From: Betaproteobacteria bacterium
Lineage (GTDB): Bacteria > Pseudomonadota > Gammaproteobacteria > Burkholderiales > SG8-41
DNA: 37,564 nucleotides
Reading direction: 5' to 3'
Assembly: GCA_900299145.1 (NCBI GenBank)
Contig: OMIN01000040.1
Location: 1-37,564 of the forward strand
Shown: in pieces, positions 21,859 through 29,640 of the stretch
How positions within the stretch are numbered: position 1 is the stretch's first letter
Layout: every line of letters begins with the position of its first letter
Notes under the pieces: generated by a model
Told to the model about the DNA's origin: nothing
Database searches by the model: none
Seen by the model: only the letters and a program-made list of their open reading frames with translations
Program-made: the position numbers and the translations under genes

Positions 21859-22815
21859 ATGAAAGCCATACGCATCACCGAAACCGGCGGCCCCGACGTA
21901 TTGAAGTACGTCGACTTGCCCACGCCCAAGCCCGGCCCCAATGAAGTGCTGGTGAAGGCGCATTCCATCGGCGTGTGCATGCCGGAAATTTACGTGCGCA
22001 AGGGCGTGTATGCGTGGATGCCCAAGTTGCCCGCAATTCCCGGCATCGAAATGAGCGGCACCGTGGTGGAAGCGGGCTCTGCCGTGACCAAACTCAAGGT
22101 CGGGCAGAATGTGTTTGTGTGCGCGCGCGAGTTTGCAGAACGTGCCAACTGTTACGCGGAGTATCTGGCCGGGCCGGAGGACCGCATTTATCCGGTGCCG
22201 GATGGCGTTGACTTGGAACAGGTGGCGGGCCTTGCGAATTATCAGGTGGCGTGGCACTTGCTCAACTCCGCTACCAAGGGCTTTCAGTATGACTCGGTGC
22301 TGGTAATCGCGGCCGCAGGCGGCGTGGGCGCGGCGCTGGTGCAACTTGCCAAGGCGTACGGCAAGCGCGTGATCGGCGTGGTGAGTTCGGCGGACCGCGG
22401 CGCGTTCGCGCGCGCGCAAGGATGCGATGAGATCATCGATCGCAAGCAGGGCGACGTGGTCGAGCAAGTGTTGAAATTGACCAACGGGCGTGGCGTTGAC
22501 CTGGTGCTCGACTGCGTCGGCGGTTCTTACCTCATCAAGTACTTCGATGCGCTGGAACGCTTTGGCATGGTGCTGCTGTACGGCCGCATCGATGGCCCGC
22601 CGAAGGGAGACATGTACGACGCCATCCAGAAAAAGCCGTGGCGCAGTGGCGCCTTCCGCTACTTCACCATTCACACGCTCGACGATTGGCCGGAGTTGCG
22701 CGCGAAATGCACTCACGATCTATTGCGCATGCTCGCCGAGGGCAAATTTCAGGTGCCGATTTACGACCGCATTCCGCTCAGCGAAGCGCCGCGCGCGCAC
22801 CGCGTGTTTGAATAG
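21859..22815 (+). CDS. Quinone-oxidoreductase-like MDR protein, ended early by an in-frame TAG
   Basis: The 318-residue product is a zinc-free medium-chain dehydrogenase/reductase: MKAIRITETGGPDVLKYVDL, IPGIEMSGTVVEAGSAVTKL, the NADPH-binding VIAAAGGVGAALVQLAKAYG (about 150-169) and LVLDCVGGSYLIKYF. Such enzymes reduce quinones or enones with NADPH. The reading frame stops at TAG 22813-22815 just after AHRVFE, but the same frame continues GVVMGKLLMKP and reaches TAA at 22849-22851, which is exactly how family members normally end (E-S-G-x-x-x-G-K-x-V/L). A single change of a Ser codon (TCG) to TAG would explain it, so the last 12 residues are lost. Confidence 0.88.
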   Translation: MKAIRITETGGPDVLKYVDLPTPKPGPNEVLVKAHSIGVCMPEIYVRKGVYAWMPKLPAIPGIEMSGTVVEAGSAVTKLKVGQNVFVCAREFAERANCYAEYLAGPEDRIYPVPDGVDLEQVAGLANYQVAWHLLNSATKGFQYDSVLVIAAAGGVGAALVQLAKAYGKRVIGVVSSADRGAFARAQGCDEIIDRKQGDVVEQVLKLTNGRGVDLVLDCVGGSYLIKYFDALERFGMVLLYGRIDGPPKGDMYDAIQKKPWRSGAFRYFTIHTLDDWPELRAKCTHDLLRMLAEGKFQVPIYDRIPLSEAPRAHRVFE

Positions 22816-22848
22816 GGCGTGGTGATGGGTAAATTGTTGATGAAGCCT

Positions 22849-22868
22849 TAAGTGTTTGTTTTTATTGG
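22849..22868 (+). repeat. Dispersed AT-rich element, copy f
   Basis: The plus strand reads TAAGTGTTTGTTTTTATTGG, 19 of 20 identical to copy a. Its first three bases are the ancestral stop codon of the oxidoreductase gene. It lies between two convergent genes. Confidence 0.55.
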
Positions 22869-22898
22869 AGTTTTGGTATTCAGTATTGAGGCCGTACG

Positions 22899-23858
22899 CT
22901 AATTCAGATTGACCCCGGCGGCCTTGATGATGTCGCCCATGCGCCTGGTCTCGGTGCGCCGGAAGTTGTCGAATTCGGGCTGCGGCAGTCCGACAAGTTC
23001 GATGCCGAGGCTTTTCAGTTGTTCGCCGAATTGCGGTTCCTTTACCGCCTTCACCACTTCGGCGCTGACCTTGGCAAGTATCTCCGGCGGCGTGCCGGTG
23101 GGCGCCACCAGACTATACCAGCCGAAATTTTCAAAGCCCGGCAAGGTATCTGCGACTGTCGGCACATCGGGCATCAGCGCTGCGCGCTTGCGCGTGGTCA
23201 CCCCCAGCGCGCGCAGCCGCCCGCTTTGCACGAACGGCATCGCCACCGGCAGCACCGGCGTGCTGTAGTGAACTTCGCGTGCCACGGTATCAGCCACCGC
23301 CTGTGGAATGCCCTTGTAAGGCACATGCAAAAAGTTGACGCCAGCCATGTGCCCGAGCATGAACCCGGTCAGATGCTCCGCGCTGCCAGCACCCGCCGAG
23401 CCGTAGCGCAGCGCGCCCGGCGCTTTCTTGCCGGCTTCGATGAGTTCTGGAATGGTTCGGGCAAGCGACGGATTCACCACGACCACGTAGGGCACGGTAC
23501 CGATGAGGCTGATCGACGAAAAATCACGCGCCAGATTGATTTTGTGATTGGAGAAAACCGCGGTGGCGATGAAGAGTTGGGAGGTCATCATCATCCACGT
23601 GTAGCCATCGGGTGCCGAACGCGTGACGATGTCGGCACTTAATAACCCGGAAACGCCGGGGCGCGGATCAACCACGATGCGCTGGCCCCATACGCCATAC
23701 AGCCGGTCAGCCGTAACGCGCGAAATGATGTCGGGCCCGGAACCGGCGGCGCTGCCCACCACCAGCCGAATCGGCTTGTCGGGCCATGCGGCGTGCGCCG
23801 CGTGCATTGTGTATGTGAATACTACTGCCAGGGCGGCCAACCATCTGAACACGCGCAT
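22899..23858 (-). CDS. Bug/TctC-family periplasmic solute-binding protein
   Basis: This 319-residue protein starts MRVFRWLAALAVVFTYTMHA with cleavage near AHA-AWPDK and shows WPDKPIRLVVGSAAGSGPDI, VDPRPGVSGLLSADIV, APDGYTWMM, YGSAGAGSAEHLTGFM and HVPYKGIPQAVADT. ATG 23858 has AGGAG 6 bp upstream. It is an orphan receptor with no TctAB nearby, divergent from the exported lyase gene (294 bp between starts). The two could share regulation, as uptake receptor and degradative enzyme, but each could equally be separate. Confidence 0.92.
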   Translation of the reverse strand: MRVFRWLAALAVVFTYTMHAAHAAWPDKPIRLVVGSAAGSGPDIISRVTADRLYGVWGQRIVVDPRPGVSGLLSADIVTRSAPDGYTWMMMTSQLFIATAVFSNHKINLARDFSSISLIGTVPYVVVVNPSLARTIPELIEAGKKAPGALRYGSAGAGSAEHLTGFMLGHMAGVNFLHVPYKGIPQAVADTVAREVHYSTPVLPVAMPFVQSGRLRALGVTTRKRAALMPDVPTVADTLPGFENFGWYSLVAPTGTPPEILAKVSAEVVKAVKEPQFGEQLKSLGIELVGLPQPEFDNFRRTETRRMGDIIKAAGVNLN

Positions 23859-24017
23859 GCGTTACTCCTCCGGGTTTTGACGTAGCTACCAGTGCTCGTG
23901 CGCCGTGCGGTCGAAATGCTTTGAACGCTGCGCCGCCGCCGGGCTTTGGCGCGCGCAGTTTCTCACAGTTGCACAGAAGTGCGGCAGGGGTGGATGAGCA
24001 TTTTGGTAAATATTCCG

Positions 24018-24037
24018 TAACTATCTGATTTTATGTG
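24018..24037 (+). repeat. Dispersed AT-rich element, copy g (weak)
   Basis: The plus strand reads TAACTATCTGATTTTATGTG, 15 of 20 identical to copy d. It lies in the divergent intergenic region between the Bug gene and the lyase gene, about 85 bp before a TATAAT box at 24103-24108 that could be the lyase -10 site (no good -35 is seen). Confidence 0.25.
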
Positions 24038-24152
24038 ATTTTATTCAAAGATCGTGCTTGATCGGTTGCCGGGGGCTGCAGTCTTTACTCGCACTTGTTG
24101 CCTATAATTGGTCTGGCGAATCTTCTCGCCCCCGTAATCCCAAGGACATTTC

Positions 24153-25736
24153 ATGAAGCTCCCCAATGTACTGACGTTGTGTTTAGGCCTGTTGCCGCTG
24201 GCCGCCGCAGCTGCCGATGTTCGCGAAACGCCATGCAAGACCACCGAGGAATGTCAGCAGCAGGCCTATCGTATTCGCGGTGTGATCACGCAAGACGCCA
24301 CCAGCGCATTGGCCAAGGCGCAGGACACGTTTTACTGGTTTGGCCGCATCAATATGGCCTCCACCGTAATGCTGCTGGAGGAAGGCATCATCCCCGCGCG
24401 ATTAGCCAGGCCCATTGCCGAGGGCGTGCAGTATTCGATCATGCAGGCGCGCGAGCCGGGCGGGCGGCGGCCCAGTGATGTCATGCAGGTGGAGCGCATC
24501 ATTTCCGACAAGGCCGGCGCGGACGCCACGCTGATTCACAGCGGGCGCAGCCGCCAGGACATGGGGGCGACAGTACGCGCCATGCGCCTGCGGCGCGCGG
24601 TGCTCGATAGCGCGGAAGCCCTGCTCGCGACACGTGCGCTGTTGATCGACATCGCCAGCAAACACACCGAAACCTTTGTTCCCGCTTACACCAATGGCGT
24701 GCAGGCGCAGCCGGTGAGTTACGGTCATTACCTGATGGCGTTCGCCGATTCGTTTGCGCGCGACGCGCAACGGCTGCGCGAATTGTATGCGCGGGTGAAT
24801 CTGAGTCCGATGGGTACGGCGGTGCTCGCCAATTCAAGCTGGCCGCTGAATCGCCAGCGTTTGGCGGAGCTGCTGGGCTTTGATGGTCTGGTGGTTAATT
24901 CCTACGATTCGGGGCAGGTCATCAGCTTTGACGTGCCCCTCGAAGCCGCTGGCATCATGAGCTCGGTGGCGATACGCATCGGCGCGATGTTGCAGGACAT
25001 TCACACGCAATATCACCAGAGCCGCCCGTGGCTGCTGCTTGATGATACGCAGACCTATACCAGCAGCGCCATGCCGCAGAAGCTGAACCCCGGCGTGGTG
25101 ATGACCGCGCGCGCCAAGGCGTCGGATGTGGTGGCGAGCACGCAACTGATGCTGCTGCGAGCGCACAACATCACGCCGGGCATGACGGACTACAAAGCCG
25201 CGTTCGAGCCGTCGAAAACCTTTGTCTGGGGCGTGGAAATGCTGAATCAGTTCAACGGCGTGATGAAGGCATTGCGCATTGACGGCAAGCGCTCGCTGGA
25301 AGAACTCAATGGCGACTGGACTACCTCGATGGAACTTGCCGAAACCCTGCAACGTCTGCATCAGGTGCCGTTTCGCGTGGGGCATCACTTTGCCACCGTG
25401 GTGGTTAACCACGCCAAGGCCAACAACTGGCTGCCGCATCAATTTCCGTACGCGGAAGGCGTGAAGCTCTACGCCGAATCCGCACAAAAATATGGCCAGC
25501 CACTGGCCAAATTGCCGCTCGACGAAGCCACCTTCAAGGCCACACTGTCGCCGGAATCGATGGTGCGCACGCGCGTGGGCATCGGCGGCCCGCAACCGGC
25601 CGAGGTGCTGCGCATGATCGGCCTTGCCCGCGATACACTGGGCCGGGATCGGGCCTGGCTGGCAGAACGCAACAACAAGCTTCTGGAGGCGGAAGCCCGG
25701 CTGAACAACGCATTCGCAAGGCATCTTGCCAACTGA
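24153..25736 (+). CDS. Exported argininosuccinate-lyase-superfamily protein
   Basis: The 527-residue product is a fumarase/aspartase-superfamily lyase most similar to argininosuccinate lyase: HSGRSRQDMGATVRAMRLR (about 129-147), VPAYTNGVQAQPVSYGHYL (about 176-194), and the signature loop TSSAMPQKLNPG (about 303-314). Unusually it begins with a signal peptide (MKLPNVLTLCLGLLPLAAAA, cleavage near AAA-AD), so it should act in the periplasm. The catalytic T-H-x-Q segment of true ASL is T-N-G-V here, replacing the His, and NKD-type residues are GMTDYKAA. It is unlikely to be an arginine-biosynthesis enzyme; C-N cleavage of another substituted succinate, as in EDDS lyase, is a reasonable guess. AAGGA lies 7 bp upstream of the start. 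A Bug gene follows within 50 bp. Confidence 0.85.
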   Translation: MKLPNVLTLCLGLLPLAAAAADVRETPCKTTEECQQQAYRIRGVITQDATSALAKAQDTFYWFGRINMASTVMLLEEGIIPARLARPIAEGVQYSIMQAREPGGRRPSDVMQVERIISDKAGADATLIHSGRSRQDMGATVRAMRLRRAVLDSAEALLATRALLIDIASKHTETFVPAYTNGVQAQPVSYGHYLMAFADSFARDAQRLRELYARVNLSPMGTAVLANSSWPLNRQRLAELLGFDGLVVNSYDSGQVISFDVPLEAAGIMSSVAIRIGAMLQDIHTQYHQSRPWLLLDDTQTYTSSAMPQKLNPGVVMTARAKASDVVASTQLMLLRAHNITPGMTDYKAAFEPSKTFVWGVEMLNQFNGVMKALRIDGKRSLEELNGDWTTSMELAETLQRLHQVPFRVGHHFATVVVNHAKANNWLPHQFPYAEGVKLYAESAQKYGQPLAKLPLDEATFKATLSPESMVRTRVGIGGPQPAEVLRMIGLARDTLGRDRAWLAERNNKLLEAEARLNNAFARHLAN

Positions 25737-25785
25737 TGCTTCATCATCTGCCCAATTAAAATTACAGAAATTGCCGGACTTCATC

Positions 25786-26763
25786 ATGCGTCTCCTGCCC
25801 AGCCTTGTTGCACTCCATGCCATCTTTGCCGCCTGTGTCCTTTGCGCCCATGCGGCACAGCCGCTGGCGCCTTACCCGAACAAGCCCATCCGCATGATCG
25901 TGCCCTTTGCGGCGGGTGGCGGCACGGACATCATCGCGCGCATTGCGGCGCAAAAGCTGACGGATGCGTGGGGGCAGCAGGTGATCGTGGATAACCGCCC
26001 CGGCGCGGGCGGCGTGATCGGAGCCGAGCTCGGTGCGCGCGCAGCGCCCGATGGCTACACCTACACGCTGATGGGCAGCAGCTATACGGTCAACCCGAGC
26101 TTTTACAAACTGTCGTTTGACCCGGTCAATGACATCACCGCCATCGCGCAGATTTCGCAGGGGCCGTTCATTGTTGTGCTGAACCCGAATGTTGCCGCGC
26201 GCACCGTCAAGGAATTCATCGCGCTGGCGAAAGCCAAACCCGGGCAACTCAGCTTTGCCAGCAGCGGCGCGGGCAGCATCACGCATCTGGCGAGCGAAAT
26301 TTTTCTGACCATGGCCGGATTGAAAATGATCCACGTGCCGTACAAGGGCACCGGCCCCGCGCTGGTGGATACCATCGCCGGGCAGGTGGCGCTGCTGTTT
26401 GGCGACGCGCCGCCCACCATCCCCCACGTCAAGGGCGGGCGCCTGCGCGGTATCGCCGTCACCACGCGCGAGCGCATTGCCGCCGCGCCCGACATACCCA
26501 CGCTGCACGAAGCCGGGGTTGCCGGCTATGAAGTGCTGCTGTGGCAAGGCATGATCGGCCCGAAAGGCGTGCCCAACGCCATCGCCGACAAGGCGCATGC
26601 GGAACTCGCGCGCGCGTTTCGCAACAAGGAAATGACCGACCGCTTCGCCGGCGACGGCATAGTGCCCTCGGTGGCCACGCGCGAGCAATTCGCCGCGCGC
26701 ATCAGGGACGAAACCGCGCTGTGGCGCAAAACCGTGCAGCAGGCCGGCATCAAGCTCGAATAG
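25786..26763 (+). CDS. Bug/TctC-family periplasmic solute-binding protein
   Basis: ATG 25786 gives a 325-residue protein with a signal peptide (MRLLPSLVALHAIFAACVLC, cleavage near AHA-AQ). The family segments are YPNKPIRMIVPFAAGGGTDI, VDNRPGAGGVIGAELGARAA, PDGYTYTLMG, SSGAGSITHLASEIFL and HVPYKGTGPALVDTI. It sits 49 bp after the exported lyase and 50 bp before the AtzG/amidase pair, all on the same strand, so it is probably the receptor for the compound these enzymes process. The frame is open back to TTG 25726, inside the lyase gene, but that lacks a ribosome site. No permease is adjacent. Confidence 0.92.
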   Translation: MRLLPSLVALHAIFAACVLCAHAAQPLAPYPNKPIRMIVPFAAGGGTDIIARIAAQKLTDAWGQQVIVDNRPGAGGVIGAELGARAAPDGYTYTLMGSSYTVNPSFYKLSFDPVNDITAIAQISQGPFIVVLNPNVAARTVKEFIALAKAKPGQLSFASSGAGSITHLASEIFLTMAGLKMIHVPYKGTGPALVDTIAGQVALLFGDAPPTIPHVKGGRLRGIAVTTRERIAAAPDIPTLHEAGVAGYEVLLWQGMIGPKGVPNAIADKAHAELARAFRNKEMTDRFAGDGIVPSVATREQFAARIRDETALWRKTVQQAGIKLE

Positions 26764-26813
26764 GCGGGCGCTGCCGCACGCAAAGATCGTGGGAACCCGA
26801 GGAGGAGTCGAGA

Positions 26814-27044
26814 ATGTCGCAACCTGTCAACGCAGCCGCGCTGCAAAAAGTCGCCGCCGATTTACGCGGCTATGCCGTCAGCGATGAACGCGCCGCACAA
26901 ATCGCGCAGGAGGTGGCGCGCGTCAACAACGCCGCGCGTGCGGAAGGCGCACGCAATGAATTCAATGCGCAGCCGACGGATTTTGCCGTGACACTGTCGC
27001 GCCTTTCAGTTCGTGCAGTTCGCACCAAACAGGCTGCCAAATGA
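26814..27044 (+). CDS. AtzG-like small subunit of an amidase
   Basis: The 76-residue helical protein (MSQPVNAAALQKVAADLRGY, EVARVNNAARAEGARNEF, ending SVRAVRTKQAAK) has the size and pattern of DUF4089/AtzG, a GatC-like protein that wraps around the amidase AtzE in cyanuric acid degradation. GAGGAG lies 7-8 bp upstream of ATG 26814. Its stop overlaps the amidase start by 4 bp (ATGA), exactly as in AtzG-AtzE pairs, so it very likely stabilises the next gene's product. Confidence 0.8.
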   Translation: MSQPVNAAALQKVAADLRGYAVSDERAAQIAQEVARVNNAARAEGARNEFNAQPTDFAVTLSRLSVRAVRTKQAAK

Positions 27045-28459
27045 CCGCCGACTTGCTTGACCTGAGCCTGACAGAGATCGCGCAGGCCATACGCCGCAAA
27101 AAGGTGTCCTCGCTGGAAGTCACCCGCGCCTGCCTGGCGCGCGCACAGGCCGTGCAGCCCACGGTCAATTGCTTTATCGCGATTGAAGAAGAAGACGCCC
27201 TGCGCGCCGCGCGTGCCGCCGATCGCGCCATCAAACGTGGCGCAAAGCTGGGGCCACTGCATGGCGTGCCGCTCGCACACAAGGACATGTTTTACCGCGC
27301 CGGGCGCATCACCACCGGCGGCAGCAAAATTTTGCGCGATTACCGCCCCAACGCCACCGCCACCGTGGCAACACGCATGGCGGAGGCGGGTGCCATCTGG
27401 CTGGGCACGCTTAACATGGCCGAGTTTGCCGCCAACCCCGCCGGGCACAACGAACACTGGGGCGATTGCTGCAACCCCTGGAACCCGGCACATATCACCG
27501 GTGGTTCATCCAGCGGCTCGGGTGCAGCGGTGGCCGCGCGCGCCTGCTATGGCGCGTTGGGCTCGGATACGGGTGGGTCGATCCGCCTGCCCGCGGCGGC
27601 CAATGGCGTGGTGGGGCTGAAGCCCACCTACGGGCGTGTGAGCCGTTATGCGCTGCTGCCGCGCGTGTGGTCGCTCGATACCGTGGGGCCGTTGACGCGC
27701 ACCGTGCGCGATTGCGCGCGCCTCACCGCCGTCATCGCCGGCGCGGATGCGAACGACCCCACCGCCAGCACGCAGCCAGTGCCGCGCTACGAGAAGCTGC
27801 TTGATGGCCGCATCCGCGGTTTGAAAATCGGCGTGCCGCGCAACCACTACCTTGAGGGCATAACCGCGGATGTCGAGCGCGCGATGGACGACAGCCTTGC
27901 CGTGCTGCGCCGCTGCGGCGCACGCATCGTCGAAGTCGATGTGCCCGACCCGCAGCACACCTACCAGCTTACCAACGCCATCGGCCAGGTGGAATCCGCG
28001 ACGATCTATGCCAACTGGCTGCGCGAACGGCCGCAGGATTTTTCACTCGTAGTGCGCACGCGCTCCGAGGCTGGCCTGCTGGTGCCGGCGGTGAGCTACC
28101 TGGAGGCGCTCAACGCCCGCGCGCGCATCGCCGCCGAATTTGTGCAGCAGGTGTTCAGCCGCGTCGATGTGCTGCACACGCCGGTGATGACCATGCCACT
28201 GCCCACGCGCGCCGAAACCGCGCCCGGCGCCACGGGTGATGTCATGGCCATGCTCGCGCGCATCACGCGCAACACGCGCCCGATCAATTTTCTGGGCCTG
28301 CCATCGCTGGCGGTGCCGGCGGGCTTTGCCGATAACGGCCTGCCCGTGGGCTTTCAGTTGGTTGGCCGGCCGTTTGATGAAGCCACCTTGTTCCGTGCAG
28401 GGGATGCCTATCAGCGGGAAACCGGGTGGCACCTGCGTGCGCCGGTGGTGGTGGCTTGA
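27041..28459 (+). CDS. Amidase-signature-family amidase, AtzE-like
   Basis: The 472-residue enzyme contains all amidase-signature elements: HGVPLAHKDMFYRAG with catalytic Lys about 81, ITGGSSSGSGAAVAARACYG with cis-Ser about 156, and SDTGGSIRLPAAANGVVGLK with nucleophile Ser about 180. The spacing of Lys-cisSer (75) and cisSer-Ser (24) is classical. It is paired with an AtzG-like subunit, so AtzE (1-carboxybiuret hydrolase) or another GatCA-like amidase is the best comparison. No atzD/atzH or cyanuric acid genes are present, so the true substrate is open; given the lyase and receptor upstream, an amide of a dicarboxylic or amino acid is plausible. Cytosolic, no signal peptide. Confidence 0.93.
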   Translation: MTADLLDLSLTEIAQAIRRKKVSSLEVTRACLARAQAVQPTVNCFIAIEEEDALRAARAADRAIKRGAKLGPLHGVPLAHKDMFYRAGRITTGGSKILRDYRPNATATVATRMAEAGAIWLGTLNMAEFAANPAGHNEHWGDCCNPWNPAHITGGSSSGSGAAVAARACYGALGSDTGGSIRLPAAANGVVGLKPTYGRVSRYALLPRVWSLDTVGPLTRTVRDCARLTAVIAGADANDPTASTQPVPRYEKLLDGRIRGLKIGVPRNHYLEGITADVERAMDDSLAVLRRCGARIVEVDVPDPQHTYQLTNAIGQVESATIYANWLRERPQDFSLVVRTRSEAGLLVPAVSYLEALNARARIAAEFVQQVFSRVDVLHTPVMTMPLPTRAETAPGATGDVMAMLARITRNTRPINFLGLPSLAVPAGFADNGLPVGFQLVGRPFDEATLFRAGDAYQRETGWHLRAPVVVA

Positions 28460-28776
28460 TGGGTAAAGTCGTCGCTTCTGAATCGGTTGCCACTTGGCTA
28501 GCGGTGGGCAGTGCGGCATTGATCGCGACGCCTGCACATGTTTTTTGTTTGGCGGCGCATCAACTTCAAAACCGTAACTGCGGCAACGTTGTTGAATGTG
28601 AATACGGTATGGCAAACAATGAGATGTTGGTTTTCGCGCCGTTGTTAAAGGTATTGAAAATATGGGGTTTGTGTTATAAGCAATTGTTTTTGTTGAATTA
28701 TTTTATGTTTTTATCTGGAATGTTATTAATCGTGCTGGGACGTTATACGGCGTTTCTGCTGTATAAAATTAGTTAG
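28459..28776 (+). CDS. Doubtful AT-rich membrane-peptide gene truncated at its end by a cassette
   Basis: An open frame starts at ATG 28459, overlapping the amidase stop (TGATG), and encodes 105 residues ending in a hydrophobic helix (FLLNYFMFLSGMLLIVLGRY). A shorter start at ATG 28609 (55 residues) is also possible. Base composition changes from GC-rich to AT-rich after about 28540. The last codons cross the integron cassette junction at 28772/28773; without the insertion the frame would read on as SYAIC and stop. No family is recognised, and the frame may be non-coding. Confidence 0.25.
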   Translation: MGKVVASESVATWLAVGSAALIATPAHVFCLAAHQLQNRNCGNVVECEYGMANNEMLVFAPLLKVLKIWGLCYKQLFLLNYFMFLSGMLLIVLGRYTAFLLYKIS

Positions 28777-29589
28777 GCGATTTCGCGCTCACTCAGTAAT
28801 CGAACCATATGGAACACACTTGGGCATCTGGCGCGGTTGAGCTGCTTCGGCACGCAGATTCTCATATTCACCTTGAGACGGCTTTCGATCGCCGAATTGC
28901 GTTCATCAGCATCGACAACTCAGTTGAAACCTCGATCCGAACCTTCCTCGCACTTCCCTCCAACAAATCCGGTATCAAAGTCCCCCGCAAGGATGTGGAT
29001 GCTGTGGAGAACAGCTTCCCTGGCTTGCTTGGTCTCCTCTGGCAGCACGCCGGCTCGCGACTTACCGGCATCGACGAGGCCGACATCGAGCATTACCATC
29101 GTATCCGCAACAAGCTCTACCACGACGGCACTGGTTTGAGCGTGGACGAGCAGTATCTACTCGCCTACCACCAGATTGCCGTCCTCCTCCTCAAGAACCT
29201 CTTCGGTGTCGCATTGGGAGATCCCAAACCCGCACCGACACTTGAACGACTAATCTTGCTCTGGAACAAGATCGAAGAGTCATTCAAACAAAAGCTCAAA
29301 AAGGCCGGAATAGATCGCGGACACACTTTCTGGCCAGAGGAGGCAATGCAGTCAGGCGTGCTCAGTCAGGACGATATTGCCAATCTCACCGAACTGCGAA
29401 TGATCCGGAATAAGCAGGTCCATTCCTCGACACTTGACCGCAAGCAGGTCGAGTATGCAGTTGACCTTGCGGAACGGCTTCTTTCCAAGCTCGAATGAAA
29501 TCGCCTAACCATGCGCTGCAGCGAACCCGGCCATCGCGTCGCGGTTGCAATCGTGGCGTCCTGTGGGCCGGGTCGCTGAGCTTGGGTCG
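28773..29589 (+). mobile_element. Solitary integron gene cassette at a secondary site
   Basis: The 817-bp unit begins TTAGGC after a G (28772) and ends with G (29589) before TTATGC. Recombination in integrons cuts between G and TT, so closing the circle joins G to TTAGGC and recreates GTTAGGC, the exact reverse complement of the R'' box GCCTAAC at 29503-29509. The match extends to a 13-bp perfect inverted repeat (28772-28784 and 29497-29509). One open frame fills the cassette, 36 bp from its start and ending 4 bp before R''. Removing the cassette gives a continuous AT-rich host sequence (AAAATTAG/TTATGCAATTTG). No second attC, attI or integrase gene is seen, so this is a single cassette inserted at a GTT target. 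Confidence 0.85.
28809..29498 (+). CDS. Cassette-encoded protein with two RNxxxH (HEPN-like) motifs
   Basis: This 229-residue helical protein has two R-N-x-x-x-H motifs spaced by exactly 100 residues: RNKLYH at about 100-105 and RNKQVH at about 200-205. The first is preceded by SIDNSVETSIRTFLAL and DIEHYHRIRNKLYHDG, the second by LTELRMIRNKQVHSS, typical of HEPN helices. HEPN domains are often RNases or nucleotide-binding partners in toxin, CRISPR and phage-defence systems. A tandem HEPN pair in one chain could form an internal active-site dimer. No antitoxin or nucleotidyltransferase partner is in the cassette. Start ATG 28809 lies 36 bp from the cassette edge without a strong ribosome site, as common in cassettes. 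Composition differs from the neighbouring GC-rich genes. Confidence 0.75.
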   Translation: MEHTWASGAVELLRHADSHIHLETAFDRRIAFISIDNSVETSIRTFLALPSNKSGIKVPRKDVDAVENSFPGLLGLLWQHAGSRLTGIDEADIEHYHRIRNKLYHDGTGLSVDEQYLLAYHQIAVLLLKNLFGVALGDPKPAPTLERLILLWNKIEESFKQKLKKAGIDRGHTFWPEEAMQSGVLSQDDIANLTELRMIRNKQVHSSTLDRKQVEYAVDLAERLLSKLE

Positions 29590-29595
29590 TTATGC
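29503..29595 (+). other. attC recombination site (59-base element)
   Basis: R'' GCCTAAC (29503-29509) and the R' position (29589-29595, GTTATGC; its last six bases are host-derived) flank imperfect arms: 29515-29532 (GCTGCAGCGAACCCGGCC) and 29566-29581 (GGCCGGGTCGCTGAGC). The arms pair perfectly except for two unpaired bases on the left arm (G 29518 and A 29524 or 29525) with five bases between them. Such extrahelical bases define the folded bottom strand that an integron integrase recognises. The loop holds a further variable part. Confidence 0.88.
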
Positions 29596-29640
29596 AATTT
29601 GCTAATACGCTTTGCTTCTTACGGGCTACATTTTCTGCAT

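Noticed and set aside
21766-22716. 316-codon frame antisense to the MDR gene, and similar long antisense frames at 24834-25823 and 25762-26688
   Set aside because: All are His/Arg-rich shadows of clear sense genes and have no recognisable domain.
25742-25770. Further copy of the AT-rich element between lyase and Bug genes
   Set aside because: Match needs gaps and covers about 13 of 20 positions; not distinguishable from an ordinary AT-rich spacer.
28540-28772. A second integron cassette directly upstream of the attC-bearing one
   Set aside because: No paired arms or R'' box precede the GTTAGGC at 28772, and that box is explained by the first cassette's own end.
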